A stretch of 64,000 bases of DNA from Noviherbaspirillum sedimenti (lineage in GTDB: Bacteria > Pseudomonadota > Gammaproteobacteria > Burkholderiales > Burkholderiaceae_D). The stretch spans positions 2,852,001-2,916,000 of the forward strand of contig NZ_QYUQ01000002.1 of NCBI RefSeq assembly GCF_003590835.1, written 5' to 3'. The first letter of the stretch is position 1, and every line of letters starts with the position of its first letter. The translations under genes and the position numbers were made by a program. Below are positions 38,611-46,536 of the stretch, one piece after another. The notes below the pieces were generated by a model. The model did not search any database and was not told the DNA's origin. It was given only the letters and a program-made list of their open reading frames with translations.

Positions 38611-38651
38611 CCCCTCGGAAAACAAACCAGTACAATAAAAAAACCGAGGGG
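38611..38651. repeat. Long-loop inverted repeat before the chemoreceptor gene
   Basis: CCCCTCGG (38611-38618) and CCGAGGGG (38644-38651), a perfect 8-bp inverted repeat over a 25-base A-rich loop. It could be the terminator of the synthetase gene, a regulator site, or chance. A short AGCTT/AAGCT stem lies just upstream. Confidence 0.45.
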
Positions 38652-38725
38652 ACATTGGCATAAAAATAATACGCCATCGCCAAAGCCTGCCATACACAAT
38701 AACAAGTTCATAGAGACAAAGGCAA

Positions 38726-40216
38726 ATGAATCTGGCAAATGCAAGCATCCGCGTCCGGCTCCGCTTTAGCCTGGGCATCCTGTTGTCATTCCTGGCCGCC
38801 ATGACGGCGCTAGCCCTTTTCACTGCCGCTCCCGATGCCAGCCAGGCGATGATCGCCGGCACCGGCGCCGCCATGCTGGTGGCCGGCATGCTATGCGCAT
38901 GGTGGCTCAGCCACAGCCTCATCGCGCCGCTGCAGGAAGCCATCGCCATCGCCAGGCGCATGGCCGAGGGCGACATCAGCGAGCCCTTCAGCGCACGCGG
39001 GCACGGCGAATTGCTGGAACTGCAGCAATCGCTGCAGGAAATGAGCGAGCGCATGTTCCAGATCGTCGCCAAGGTGCGCTCCGGCACCACCGCCGTCGCG
39101 ACTTCGGCCGGCTTCGTCAATGGCGACAATACTGCGCTTTCCGCGCGCACGGAAACGCAGGCCAGCTCGCTGGAGGAAACCGCTTCCTCGATGGAAGAGC
39201 TGACCTCGACGGTGCGCCAGAATGCCGACAATGCCCGCCAGGCCAACCAGCTGGTGGCCTCCGCCGCAGGCTCGGCGGTCAAGGGCGGCCGGGTGGTCGA
39301 TGACGTGGTCGCCACCATGGGTTCGATCAAGGACAGCTCGCGCAAGATCGTCGACATCATTTCCGTCATCGATGGCATCGCCTTCCAGACCAATATCCTG
39401 GCGCTCAATGCCGCCGTGGAAGCGGCGCGCGCCGGCGAGCAGGGGCGCGGCTTCGCGGTGGTGGCAGCCGAAGTGCGCACGCTGGCGCAACGCTCGGCGT
39501 CGGCGGCCAAGGAAATCAAGACGCTGATCGGCGATTCGGTCGGCAAGGTCGAGGCCGGCGGCCAGCTGGTCGATGAAGCCGGGCGCGCCATGAAGGAGAT
39601 CGTCACCAGCGTCAAGCGCGTGGAAGACATCATGAGCGAGATCGCCGCCGCCAGCGCCGAGCAGAGCAGCGGCATCGAGGAAATCAACAAGGCGGTGATG
39701 CAGATCGACGGCATGACCCAGCAGAACGCCACCCTGGTCGAGCAGTCCGCCAAGACCGTGGTCAGCCTGCAGGAGCAGGCAGTGCAGCTGAGCCAGGCAG
39801 TATCGGTGTTCGACCTGGGCGAGCGCGAATTCGGCAATGCCGAGGAAGCCCAGACGCTGATCGAGCGCGGCTGCGAAATCCTGCGCACTTACGGCAAGCA
39901 GGCCTTCTTCGACGAGGTATGCAATCCAACCGGCCAGCTGATCGACCGCGACCTCTACCTGTCGGCCTGCGACGACACCGACAGGATTGTGGTGCACGGC
40001 ACCCTGCCGCGCCTGGTTGGCATCGATGGCAAGGCGGTCAAGGACCCGGACGGCAAGCATTTCATTGTCGAGATGCTGCGCATCGGCCGCACCCAGGGCA
40101 ATGGCTGGGTCGATTACAAGTTCGTGCACCCGGTGACCAAGGAAGTCATGCCCAAGACCGCCTACGTCTGCGCGGTCGGCAACATCGTCATGACCTGCGG
40201 CTTTTACAAGCGCTAA
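38726..40216 (+). CDS. Methyl-accepting chemotaxis protein with C-terminal Cache domain
   Basis: A 496-residue receptor. Two membrane segments (about 14-33 and 39-59) are separated by only a few residues, so there is essentially no periplasmic sensor. A HAMP-like linker is followed by the MCP signalling domain (about 110-370), whose tip is IDGIAFQTNILALNAAVEAA-type with the conserved hairpin. After it, residues about 380-495 match a single Cache domain (LVGIDGKAVKDPDGKHFIVE, GWVDYKFVHPVTKEVMPKTA), which is normally periplasmic and N-terminal. The ligand-binding domain is thus cytoplasmic and C-terminal. It signals to CheA/CheW; no che genes other than the CheW-Cache protein are in the window. 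Confidence 0.9.
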   Translation: MNLANASIRVRLRFSLGILLSFLAAMTALALFTAAPDASQAMIAGTGAAMLVAGMLCAWWLSHSLIAPLQEAIAIARRMAEGDISEPFSARGHGELLELQQSLQEMSERMFQIVAKVRSGTTAVATSAGFVNGDNTALSARTETQASSLEETASSMEELTSTVRQNADNARQANQLVASAAGSAVKGGRVVDDVVATMGSIKDSSRKIVDIISVIDGIAFQTNILALNAAVEAARAGEQGRGFAVVAAEVRTLAQRSASAAKEIKTLIGDSVGKVEAGGQLVDEAGRAMKEIVTSVKRVEDIMSEIAAASAEQSSGIEEINKAVMQIDGMTQQNATLVEQSAKTVVSLQEQAVQLSQAVSVFDLGEREFGNAEEAQTLIERGCEILRTYGKQAFFDEVCNPTGQLIDRDLYLSACDDTDRIVVHGTLPRLVGIDGKAVKDPDGKHFIVEMLRIGRTQGNGWVDYKFVHPVTKEVMPKTAYVCAVGNIVMTCGFYKR

Positions 40217-40260
40217 ACTTTGAACGCCTGGCGCCGACGGCGGCGGCGGAGGGAGGCATC

Positions 40261-41082
40261 TTACGGCTGTCCCGGCCGCTCCAGGAACTGCTCCAGGCGG
40301 ACGTTGAATTGCACCGCCTTTTCATGAAACAGCACATGCCCGGCCTGTTCGAACAGGGCCAGTTCGGCGTGCGTGCCGATGCCCCTGGCCAGCGTGTGTG
40401 CGTTCTTCACCGGCCACACCACGTCGTCCTCGCCGTGCATCACCAGCACCGGCACCTTGATATGCCCCAGCCACTTGTAGTACGGCCTGCTATCCTGCAC
40501 CGCCATCAGCTGCGCCTTGGTTGCGTGCTCGGGCTGGGCGCCAATACGGGCATACAGCCGCGCCGCATCATCGAACACTTCCGGATGCGCCGCCAGGTAT
40601 TGCGGGTGGAAATACAGACCGAACAGGGTCTGCATGCGCTGCTGCGGGGTGGTGCCGGGAAAGGCCAGCCTCTGCAGCACTGCCATCGAAGGAAAGGTAA
40701 TGTGCGGATCGCCTCCCGCAACGCCGGTGGACACCAGCACCAGCTGCGCGACACGCCAGGGATAATGGTGGATGAAGCATTGCACCAGCACGCCCCCCAT
40801 CGAGGCGCCGACCAGGTGCACCGGCTCGGCGATGTCGAGGGCATCGAGCAGGCCGGCCAGGTCGACGGCCATTTCATCCATGGTATAGGGGCCGGGCGGC
40901 TTGCTGCTGCGGCCCGAGCCGCGGTTATCCAGCGCAATCACGCGATAGCGGCGCTGGAAGTGGGCAATCTGCGCGCGCCATGACTCGACCGTGCCGCCCA
41001 GACCGGGCACCAGCACCAGCGGCGCGCCGGCGCCGAATTCCTCGTAGTACAGGTCGATTCCGTTGATGTGCGAGGTCGGCAT
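40261..41082 (-). CDS. Alpha/beta hydrolase
   Basis: A 273-residue cytoplasmic hydrolase with the HGG-like oxyanion region LVLVPGLGGTVESW, the nucleophile elbow GASMGG (Ser), an Asp in HGEDDVVWP and the catalytic His in GHVLFHEKA. It resembles 3-oxoadipate enol-lactonase and other carboxylester hydrolases, but the substrate is not clear. The start at 41082 (MPTSHINGIDLYYEEFG) is typical; a longer frame to 41223 overlaps the upstream gene. It precedes nothing obviously related. Confidence 0.85.
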   Translation of the reverse strand: MPTSHINGIDLYYEEFGAGAPLVLVPGLGGTVESWRAQIAHFQRRYRVIALDNRGSGRSSKPPGPYTMDEMAVDLAGLLDALDIAEPVHLVGASMGGVLVQCFIHHYPWRVAQLVLVSTGVAGGDPHITFPSMAVLQRLAFPGTTPQQRMQTLFGLYFHPQYLAAHPEVFDDAARLYARIGAQPEHATKAQLMAVQDSRPYYKWLGHIKVPVLVMHGEDDVVWPVKNAHTLARGIGTHAELALFEQAGHVLFHEKAVQFNVRLEQFLERPGQP

Positions 41083-41116
41083 CGGTGGCTCCGTGAAAGG
41101 TTTCAGGGAAGTCGGG

Positions 41117-41437
41117 TCAATGCGCGCGCTGCTGCACCAGGATCCAGGGCTTGACCACCACGGTCCACAGCGCCGCATCGGCTTGCAGCCAGCTTTGCGC
41201 TTGCACATCCGAGACCTGGCCAAGCTGGCCGGCCGCCATCCACTGCGCGACGGCGGCCTTGTTGTCCCTGGCTATCTGCACGGCGACCTCGACCAGGTCG
41301 AGGGCATCGTCCACCACAATCACGGTACCAGCGGCAAAAAACCGCTGCAATTCCTTCCAGGCAAAGCGCGCAGTTTCGCCGTTCAGGGTGGCGCGCAACT
41401 GTTCTTCCTGCGAAAGTGCGTCTGTCGAATCGGTCAT
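41117..41437 (-). CDS. DUF2288 family protein
   Basis: A 106-residue soluble protein matching DUF2288 over its length (LNGETARFAWKELQRFFAAG, VDDALDLVEVAVQIARDNKA, WLQADAALWTVVVKPWILVQ). Function unknown. It lies upstream of the alpha/beta hydrolase gene, about 34 bases apart on the same strand. Confidence 0.85.
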   Translation of the reverse strand: MTDSTDALSQEEQLRATLNGETARFAWKELQRFFAAGTVIVVDDALDLVEVAVQIARDNKAAVAQWMAAGQLGQVSDVQAQSWLQADAALWTVVVKPWILVQQRAH

Positions 41438-41514
41438 TTTTCCGCTGCCTTGCGAGAATTAAAGTACCGCCATTTTAATCGTTCATCGGACGCAGCGGAC
41501 CAGCGGTGCCCGCC

Positions 41515-41859
41515 CTAGCGACCGACCACCAGGATCAGCGATATGCAGGCAGCGAGCACGGAAATGCCCATCGCGGTCACGCAGAGGCGCAGCAGGCGCT
41601 GCGCCTTGGCATCAGCTGCCAGCGCCGCTTCCTCAAGGGCCGTGACGGCGGTTTGCAGTTGCGCGGCCAGTTCGCGGATGTGCGCATCGTTTTGGGCGGC
41701 CACCGCCTGCAACTCGTCGATCTGCTGCTGTACCGGGGCGTTCGCGGACAAGCCGGCCGCATCGGCGCTTGTCTTGGTGAAAATCGGCTTGGCGGCCGAA
41801 ACGATGGTGCCCACATGCGGCAGCACCGCTTTCAAGGCAGGGATGATCCAGGGGGCCAT
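41515..41859 (-). CDS. Small coiled-coil protein with C-terminal membrane anchor
   Basis: A 114-residue protein. After a short hydrophobic N-terminus (MAPWIIPALKAVLPHVGTIV) comes a predicted coiled coil (about 44-85, rich in Gln/Ala/Leu heptads) and a C-terminal membrane segment (about 92-112, AMGISVLAACISLILVVGR). AAGGAG precedes the start. No family is recognised; the layout would suit a tail-anchored scaffold. Confidence 0.6.
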   Translation of the reverse strand: MAPWIIPALKAVLPHVGTIVSAAKPIFTKTSADAAGLSANAPVQQQIDELQAVAAQNDAHIRELAAQLQTAVTALEEAALAADAKAQRLLRLCVTAMGISVLAACISLILVVGR

Positions 41860-41969
41860 GCAGTGCTCCTTGCACGCGACAATATGAATAAAAAAACCGC
41901 GGAAACCCTGATGCGCGGCATCGCATTCAATGGTTTAATACCACTCTATCACTTCATAAAGGCATCGGC

Positions 41970-42203
41970 ATGACCAGGCAAAACAGTGAAACCGAAGACG
42001 ATGACTCGATCTGGGTTGTTTATGAAGCGCCGCCCGATTTTCCGGACCAGTATGTTGCCCGTCGCCTGCACATGAACCGGAGGACCGCCGATTATGTCGT
42101 CGGCGACACGCTCAATGATGTGCGCAGCAAGCTGCCCAAGGGTTTGTTCAGGATCGAGCGCAGCGAACGCGACGATCCGATGATCCGGGAATCCTGGATT
42201 TAA
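41970..42203 (+). CDS. Small hypothetical protein
   Basis: A 77-residue acidic-then-basic soluble protein (SETEDDDSIWVVYEAPPDFP, then GDTLNDVRSKLPKGLFRIER). Not recognised. Its stop overlaps that of the convergent carbonic anhydrase gene by 4 bases. Confidence 0.6.
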   Translation: MTRQNSETEDDDSIWVVYEAPPDFPDQYVARRLHMNRRTADYVVGDTLNDVRSKLPKGLFRIERSERDDPMIRESWI

Positions 42204-42829
42204 CTGCCTGGCGGCAGGCCGTCGAAGAATTCGACCAGGCCGGTTTCCAGCGAATACTCGGCGCCCACCACCACCAGGCCTTCCTTCTGGATCAGTTGCT
42301 CGATGACTTCCGAACCATGCCGCAGATGGTTGGCCGAGGCGCGGATGTTGGCGCGCACGGCATGGTGCACGAGGGCGCCATGGTCATGTCGCAATTCGGT
42401 CGCGAGCAGCGCTTCCACCGAGGGCCGCACGCGGTCGACGATCGAATGCAGGTTGCGCGACTGGTTTTCGGTCGGCCGCTGCAGCTCTTCCAGGGTCGCC
42501 TGGATGGCGCCGCAGCGGGAATGGCCGAGCACGACCACCAGTCGCGTGTGAAAACGCTCGGCGGCGAATTCGACGCTGCCGACCTGCGACGGCGCCACGA
42601 TGTTGCCTGCCACACGGATAACGAACAGGTCGCCCAGGCCCTGATCAAAAATGATTTCGGCCGGCACCCGCGAATCGGAGCAGCCGAGGATGATGGCGAA
42701 CGGTTCCTGGCTGGCGGCCACTTCGCTGCGCCGGCTCTGACTGGTGAGGGCGCCACTGCTCTCGGTCTCCGAGACGAAGCGGAGGTTGCCTTCGCGCAGG
42801 CGCTGTAGTGCTTCTTGTGCTGAAATCAT
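42200..42829 (-). CDS. Beta-carbonic anhydrase
   Basis: A 209-residue enzyme with the beta-class zinc site: Cys and Asp-Arg in ILGCSDSRVPAEIIFDQGLGD, and His/Cys in VVLGHSRCGAI. It interconverts CO2 and bicarbonate. The start ATG at 42829 (MISAQEALQRLREGN) is chosen over an upstream TTG. Confidence 0.92.
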   Translation of the reverse strand: MISAQEALQRLREGNLRFVSETESSGALTSQSRRSEVAASQEPFAIILGCSDSRVPAEIIFDQGLGDLFVIRVAGNIVAPSQVGSVEFAAERFHTRLVVVLGHSRCGAIQATLEELQRPTENQSRNLHSIVDRVRPSVEALLATELRHDHGALVHHAVRANIRASANHLRHGSEVIEQLIQKEGLVVVGAEYSLETGLVEFFDGLPPGS

Positions 42830-43085
42830 CGGCAATTCATCCTTTCTTGCCTGGTCGGCGATTTCCCTGCAGACAGGCGCTGCAGTGTGCAGGAGCGGCT
42901 TGATCGTTCAAAAAAATCCACATGTTTGATTTACTGCCGGCACATTGCCGCCGGCCGTTTGTTGCTGGTTCTTGCCACGCGCGACGCTGCGCCGGGCAAC
43001 ATCAAGGCAGGTTCGCCATTATAGGGGAAGCCCCGCAACGCCGTAAATGTCGCGCCCCCTTGCAGCCTGTTTCCAGTAGCCGCTC

Positions 43086-43910
43086 TCAGCCAAACCGGTA
43101 GGCCGAGATGGCCACCTCAAGTACGCGGTCGGCAAACACACAGCGGCCGCTGTCGGCAGCGGCGGCGCCAGCCGCCACCAGCAGCGGCAACAAGTGTTCC
43201 TCTGCGCCCGGCGGATGCGACAACCGCGCCGACGGACCCTGCTCCCATTGCCGCAGGGCGGCGTCGCGTTGCGCCGGTGCGGATTCAACCGTCGCGGTCA
43301 GCCAGCGATCGAAATCGTCGGAAACCGGCCCGAAGCGCAGATCGCCATAGCCGCGCATGTTATGAAAACTCATGCCGCTGCCGACGATCAGCACGCCTTC
43401 CTGGCGCAGCGACGCCAGCGCGCGCCCGGCATCCAGGTGCGCCTGCGGGTCGAGGTCGGTACGCAGCGACAGCTGCACCACCGGAATGTCGGCATCCTGG
43501 AACATCAGCTTCAGTGGAATGAACATGCCATGGTCGAAACCGCGCACGGCATCTTCGCGCGCGGCGATGCTGGCCTGGCCCAGCAGTGCGGCGATGCGCT
43601 GCGCCAGTTTGGGACTGCCGGGAGCGTCATAACGCAGTTCGTAGGTATGCGGCGGGAATCCGTAATAATCATAGATCAGTTCCGGGTGCTGGCCGCTGGT
43701 GACACTGAAATCGCGCTCGAGCCAGTGTCCCGAGACCAGCACGATGGCGCTCGGCTTTTGCGGCAGGGTCGCCGCCACGCCCTTGAGAAAATCCGCCATG
43801 CGGTTCCAGGTGTCGGGCGGATTCCAGTCCATGAAAAAGCAGGGGCCGGCGCCGTGCGGGATGTACAGGGTCGGCATGCTTGCTGAAACAGAAGTTTGAT
43901 TGATTGACAT
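43086..43910 (-). CDS. DODA-type extradiol aromatic ring-opening dioxygenase
   Basis: A 274-residue LigB-superfamily enzyme. The opening PTLYIPHGAGPCFFMDW carries a metal-ligand His, VSGHWLERDFSVT a second, and VRGFDHGMFIPLKLMF the acid/base His; GSGMSFHNMRG closes the site. It is close to YgiD/4,5-DOPA-type dioxygenases, which cleave catechols next to the hydroxyls. Physiological substrate is unknown, and this is unrelated to the catechol 2,3-dioxygenase in the dmp cluster. CAGGAG precedes the start. Confidence 0.88.
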   Translation of the reverse strand: MSINQTSVSASMPTLYIPHGAGPCFFMDWNPPDTWNRMADFLKGVAATLPQKPSAIVLVSGHWLERDFSVTSGQHPELIYDYYGFPPHTYELRYDAPGSPKLAQRIAALLGQASIAAREDAVRGFDHGMFIPLKLMFQDADIPVVQLSLRTDLDPQAHLDAGRALASLRQEGVLIVGSGMSFHNMRGYGDLRFGPVSDDFDRWLTATVESAPAQRDAALRQWEQGPSARLSHPPGAEEHLLPLLVAAGAAAADSGRCVFADRVLEVAISAYRFG

Positions 43911-43914
43911 GGTG

Positions 43915-44055
43915 CTACTCCTGTCTGATGAATTGCCAGGACAATAGCACGCTACACATCAATCTCGCAGCGCGCATGCCGAGCTTGTCCAGCAAAACGC
44001 GGTCGGCATCGAATTGCGGCGGGCCGTACTGGTCCAGAATATGTTGGGGCGTCAT
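43915..44055 (-). CDS. Possible 46-residue ORF of unknown nature
   Basis: An ATG at 44055 opens a frame starting MTPQHILDQYGPPQFDADRV and ending at a TAG five bases before the dioxygenase start. The first eleven residues resemble the start of Burkholderiales ETF-ubiquinone oxidoreductase from memory, but the rest does not. It could be a real small gene or a remnant next to the island junction. Confidence 0.25.
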   Translation of the reverse strand: MTPQHILDQYGPPQFDADRVLLDKLGMRAARLMCSVLLSWQFIRQE

Positions 44056-44165
44056 CAAGCTAACCTATTATTGAAGAATGCTTCGCAGTAGCGAGCGACA
44101 AAAAAATGCTCGCATCCGTGAAGAGTACGAGCTGAAACCACATTGGAAGTGGTGGAGAAACTGAA

Positions 44166-44335
44166 TTACGCTGTTTCGCCAAACAATTCTCGGCCGATCA
44201 GCATGCGGCGGATTTCTCTGGTGCCGGCGCCGATCTCGTAGAGCTTGGCATCGCGCCACAGGCGTCCGGCCGGATATTCATTGATATAGCCATTGCAGCC
44301 GAGTGCCTGGATCGTCTCGCCCGCCAACGCGGAGA
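44166..44335 (-). pseudogene. C-terminal remnant of isovaleryl-CoA dehydrogenase
   Basis: Reading leftward directly after the cytochrome c stop codon, an open frame without a start encodes about 55 residues ending at a TAA (44166-44168). It reads as [36 protein letters not shown] and [12 protein letters not shown], which is the extreme C-terminus of acyl-CoA dehydrogenases of the isovaleryl-CoA (liuA/ivd) type, including the final FAD-binding helix. The other ~330 residues are absent. The homology begins at, or a few bases before, the junction with the cytochrome gene, so the catabolic block evidently replaced or split this gene. Confidence 0.85.
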
Positions 44336-44725
44336 CTACTTCCCTTTTTCTCCCGTCAAATAGTCGACGATTTGCCCTCGGTACTTGGCATCATCAAGGA
44401 AGTAGGTCATCAGTGAACCCGGCGCAACTTGTTGGGTGTCGGTAAGCCAGGCATCGAGCAGCTCCTTGGTCCAAACCTTGCCCGTCAGTGCCTTCTTGAA
44501 CGCAGGAGAGTAGGCGAAGCCGGGCACGCTACCGGCTTTTTGGCCTATTAACCCGTAGAGATTCGGACCCTGCCCGTTCGGACCACCCTTGTTGAAACTA
44601 TGGCAGTAGGCGCAGCTGTTTTTAACTAAGGCCGGCAATGCCAGCTCACCGCTCGTTGCTTGGGCCATCACTGAACTTGCAAAAAAAAGTAGTGCGCCAC
44701 CGCACCAGACATGGAAATTTTTCAT
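44336..44725 (-). CDS. Periplasmic monohaem cytochrome c
   Basis: A 129-residue class I cytochrome c. A signal peptide (1 to about 22, ending SSVMA) is followed by the haem site CAYCH and a late Met ligand in PGSLMTYF. It carries single electrons in the periplasm. Its start overlaps the stop of the flavoprotein gene by 4 bases (ATGA), so the two are translationally coupled and the cytochrome is the likely electron acceptor of that dehydrogenase. It is the last gene of the leftward catabolic block. Confidence 0.9.
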   Translation of the reverse strand: MKNFHVWCGGALLFFASSVMAQATSGELALPALVKNSCAYCHSFNKGGPNGQGPNLYGLIGQKAGSVPGFAYSPAFKKALTGKVWTKELLDAWLTDTQQVAPGSLMTYFLDDAKYRGQIVDYLTGEKGK

Positions 44726-46473
44726 GCCGAAACCTCTTTCACAGATTCCTTTTGCAAGGCATTGGCAGCACGGTAAGCGAATGTGATGATCGGCCCCAAT
44801 GTTGCACCACCTGACCAATACGCCGGACCAGATGCTGATGCGACGCAATTGCCAACCCCATACAAACCGGGAATCGGCTTGCCATTCACATCAAGAATGC
44901 GGCCATGCGTGTCGGTTCTTGGGCCGCCTTTTGTATCCAGCGAACCCGGCCCGAGCAAAGCAGCGTAAAACGGCCCCTTGTCACTGATGGGCGACATGGT
45001 GGGGTTTTTCTTCCCTGGCGCAGTCTTGACATTGCCATTAAACAAGAGTTCGACGGGGCGCTCGCCACGATGGAAATCGGTATCTTTTCCGCTGCGGGCA
45101 AAGCCATTGAAGCGCTTGATCGTCTCATCCAGATTCGCGACAAATTCCGGCGCCAGCGTAACATTGACCTGTTCGCGATACTTTGCAAGTCGCGCGGCGA
45201 TATTTTTCGCCAGTTCTGCCCGCGTCGCCCCCTTGATCACGTGGCGGTCATCGCTACCGGGCGGAACGATATACGATCCATAATTTGCTTCAGCGCAGTT
45301 GTCTTGCGCCTGCTGGTCCCAGATCGCAACGAGCAAAGCGTTCGGAAACTCTTCCCTAGTGCCGTCCCAAGCCCAAAATGCACGGGTCATTTCGTTGTAC
45401 TGCAATTTCTCATTGACGACACGACGTCCGTACTTATTGACGAATACCATCGAATCGCCAGAGGGCATGAATGCCCCCCACATCGAACCTTCCTTGGCAA
45501 CTGCTTTCTCATACACAACCGGGCAATTCCATGCATGGTTCATGTTGCCAAGTTGCATGCCCAAAGGACTCGAGATGCGGATCAAGTCGCCTTCGTTCGA
45601 GTTGGCGGCACACCCCCCTACGATGTTGCCCCCCAAAAAATCGCGACGCAATTCCGGATCATGGGTAAAGCCGCCGGTACCGAACACCACCGCTTTTTTT
45701 GCCCGGAATCGCAACTGTCCCCCATCCGGTGCCGTCACTTCGACGCCGATGACCTCGCCCCGATTGTTGCGAATGACGCCCTGTACGCGGTGCGAGGTTT
45801 TGATGGCAATGCCGTCACGTCGCGCAGCAGCAGAGAGCGCACGGATCCCGAACTTGCCACCATCATGCAGCTCTGCGCCTGCGGGCTGCAATGCACGTCC
45901 CGTCGGCGCCTTATTCTCGGGCAACTCGGCCCAATAGTCAGGTACTTCCTTCCTATGCTGATAGGGCAATGCATTCTTCTCGTTAAGCAATTCAGCTGCG
46001 GTCGAGGCGGTGTCATAGAACGCCTCACACATCTCGTATTGCCAATCGCTCAATCCCAGTTTTGGTAGCGCTGGGTTATAGGCATGCGTCGCCGTCAGGC
46101 GCGCGACCAGCTTCATGAAATCAGGTTTTGGGTCGGCAATTCCGGCCTTTTGCATGGGGACATTATTCGGAATCCAGTACCAGAAACCCGACTTGGCCGT
46201 GGTACCACCAACACTGCCCGCTTTTTCAAGAACCAGCACCTGATTGCCTTGCCAGCGTGAAAACAACGCAGTGCCCAGCCCTGCTGCGCCGCTGCCGCAC
46301 ACGATCACGTCGTATTCGGCATCAAAGCGCTGCTCGCCCTTGGTAGATGCAGAAGCCGTCTGTGTGAGTGCGCCCAGCGCCCCCGCAGTAACTGCCCCTG
46401 CGGCCCCCAAAAAACTACGCCGCGAAAGCTTGCCGTTCGCAAGGTCCTCAATTTTTTTTACATCTTTGCTCAT
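44722..46473 (-). CDS. Tat-exported FAD dehydrogenase, 3-ketosteroid delta-1-dehydrogenase-like
   Basis: A 583-residue flavoprotein. A twin-arginine signal (SRRSFLGAAG; Arg18-Arg19) is followed by the dinucleotide fold YDVIVCGSGAAGLGTAL and GGTTAKSGFWYWIPNN, then the C-terminal FAD motif GLYGVGNCVASASG and Y-W-S-G-G near 552-556. These match the 3-ketosteroid delta-1-dehydrogenase/fumarate-reductase-like family, including the Tyr...Gly spacing that in KstD forms the catalytic pair, and a DYWAELPENKAPTGRAL segment near the KstD Tyr119 region. It would desaturate a cyclic ketone in the periplasm and pass electrons to the coupled cytochrome c. GGGGAC precedes the start. Substrate is inferred, not shown. 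Confidence 0.82.
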   Translation of the reverse strand: MSKDVKKIEDLANGKLSRRSFLGAAGAVTAGALGALTQTASASTKGEQRFDAEYDVIVCGSGAAGLGTALFSRWQGNQVLVLEKAGSVGGTTAKSGFWYWIPNNVPMQKAGIADPKPDFMKLVARLTATHAYNPALPKLGLSDWQYEMCEAFYDTASTAAELLNEKNALPYQHRKEVPDYWAELPENKAPTGRALQPAGAELHDGGKFGIRALSAAARRDGIAIKTSHRVQGVIRNNRGEVIGVEVTAPDGGQLRFRAKKAVVFGTGGFTHDPELRRDFLGGNIVGGCAANSNEGDLIRISSPLGMQLGNMNHAWNCPVVYEKAVAKEGSMWGAFMPSGDSMVFVNKYGRRVVNEKLQYNEMTRAFWAWDGTREEFPNALLVAIWDQQAQDNCAEANYGSYIVPPGSDDRHVIKGATRAELAKNIAARLAKYREQVNVTLAPEFVANLDETIKRFNGFARSGKDTDFHRGERPVELLFNGNVKTAPGKKNPTMSPISDKGPFYAALLGPGSLDTKGGPRTDTHGRILDVNGKPIPGLYGVGNCVASASGPAYWSGGATLGPIITFAYRAANALQKESVKEVSA

Positions 46474-46536
46474 ACACTTTGTCCCCATTTTTAAATTTGC
46501 AGCGGCGGAGACCGCCGCGGCTGCAAGGTCAATATA

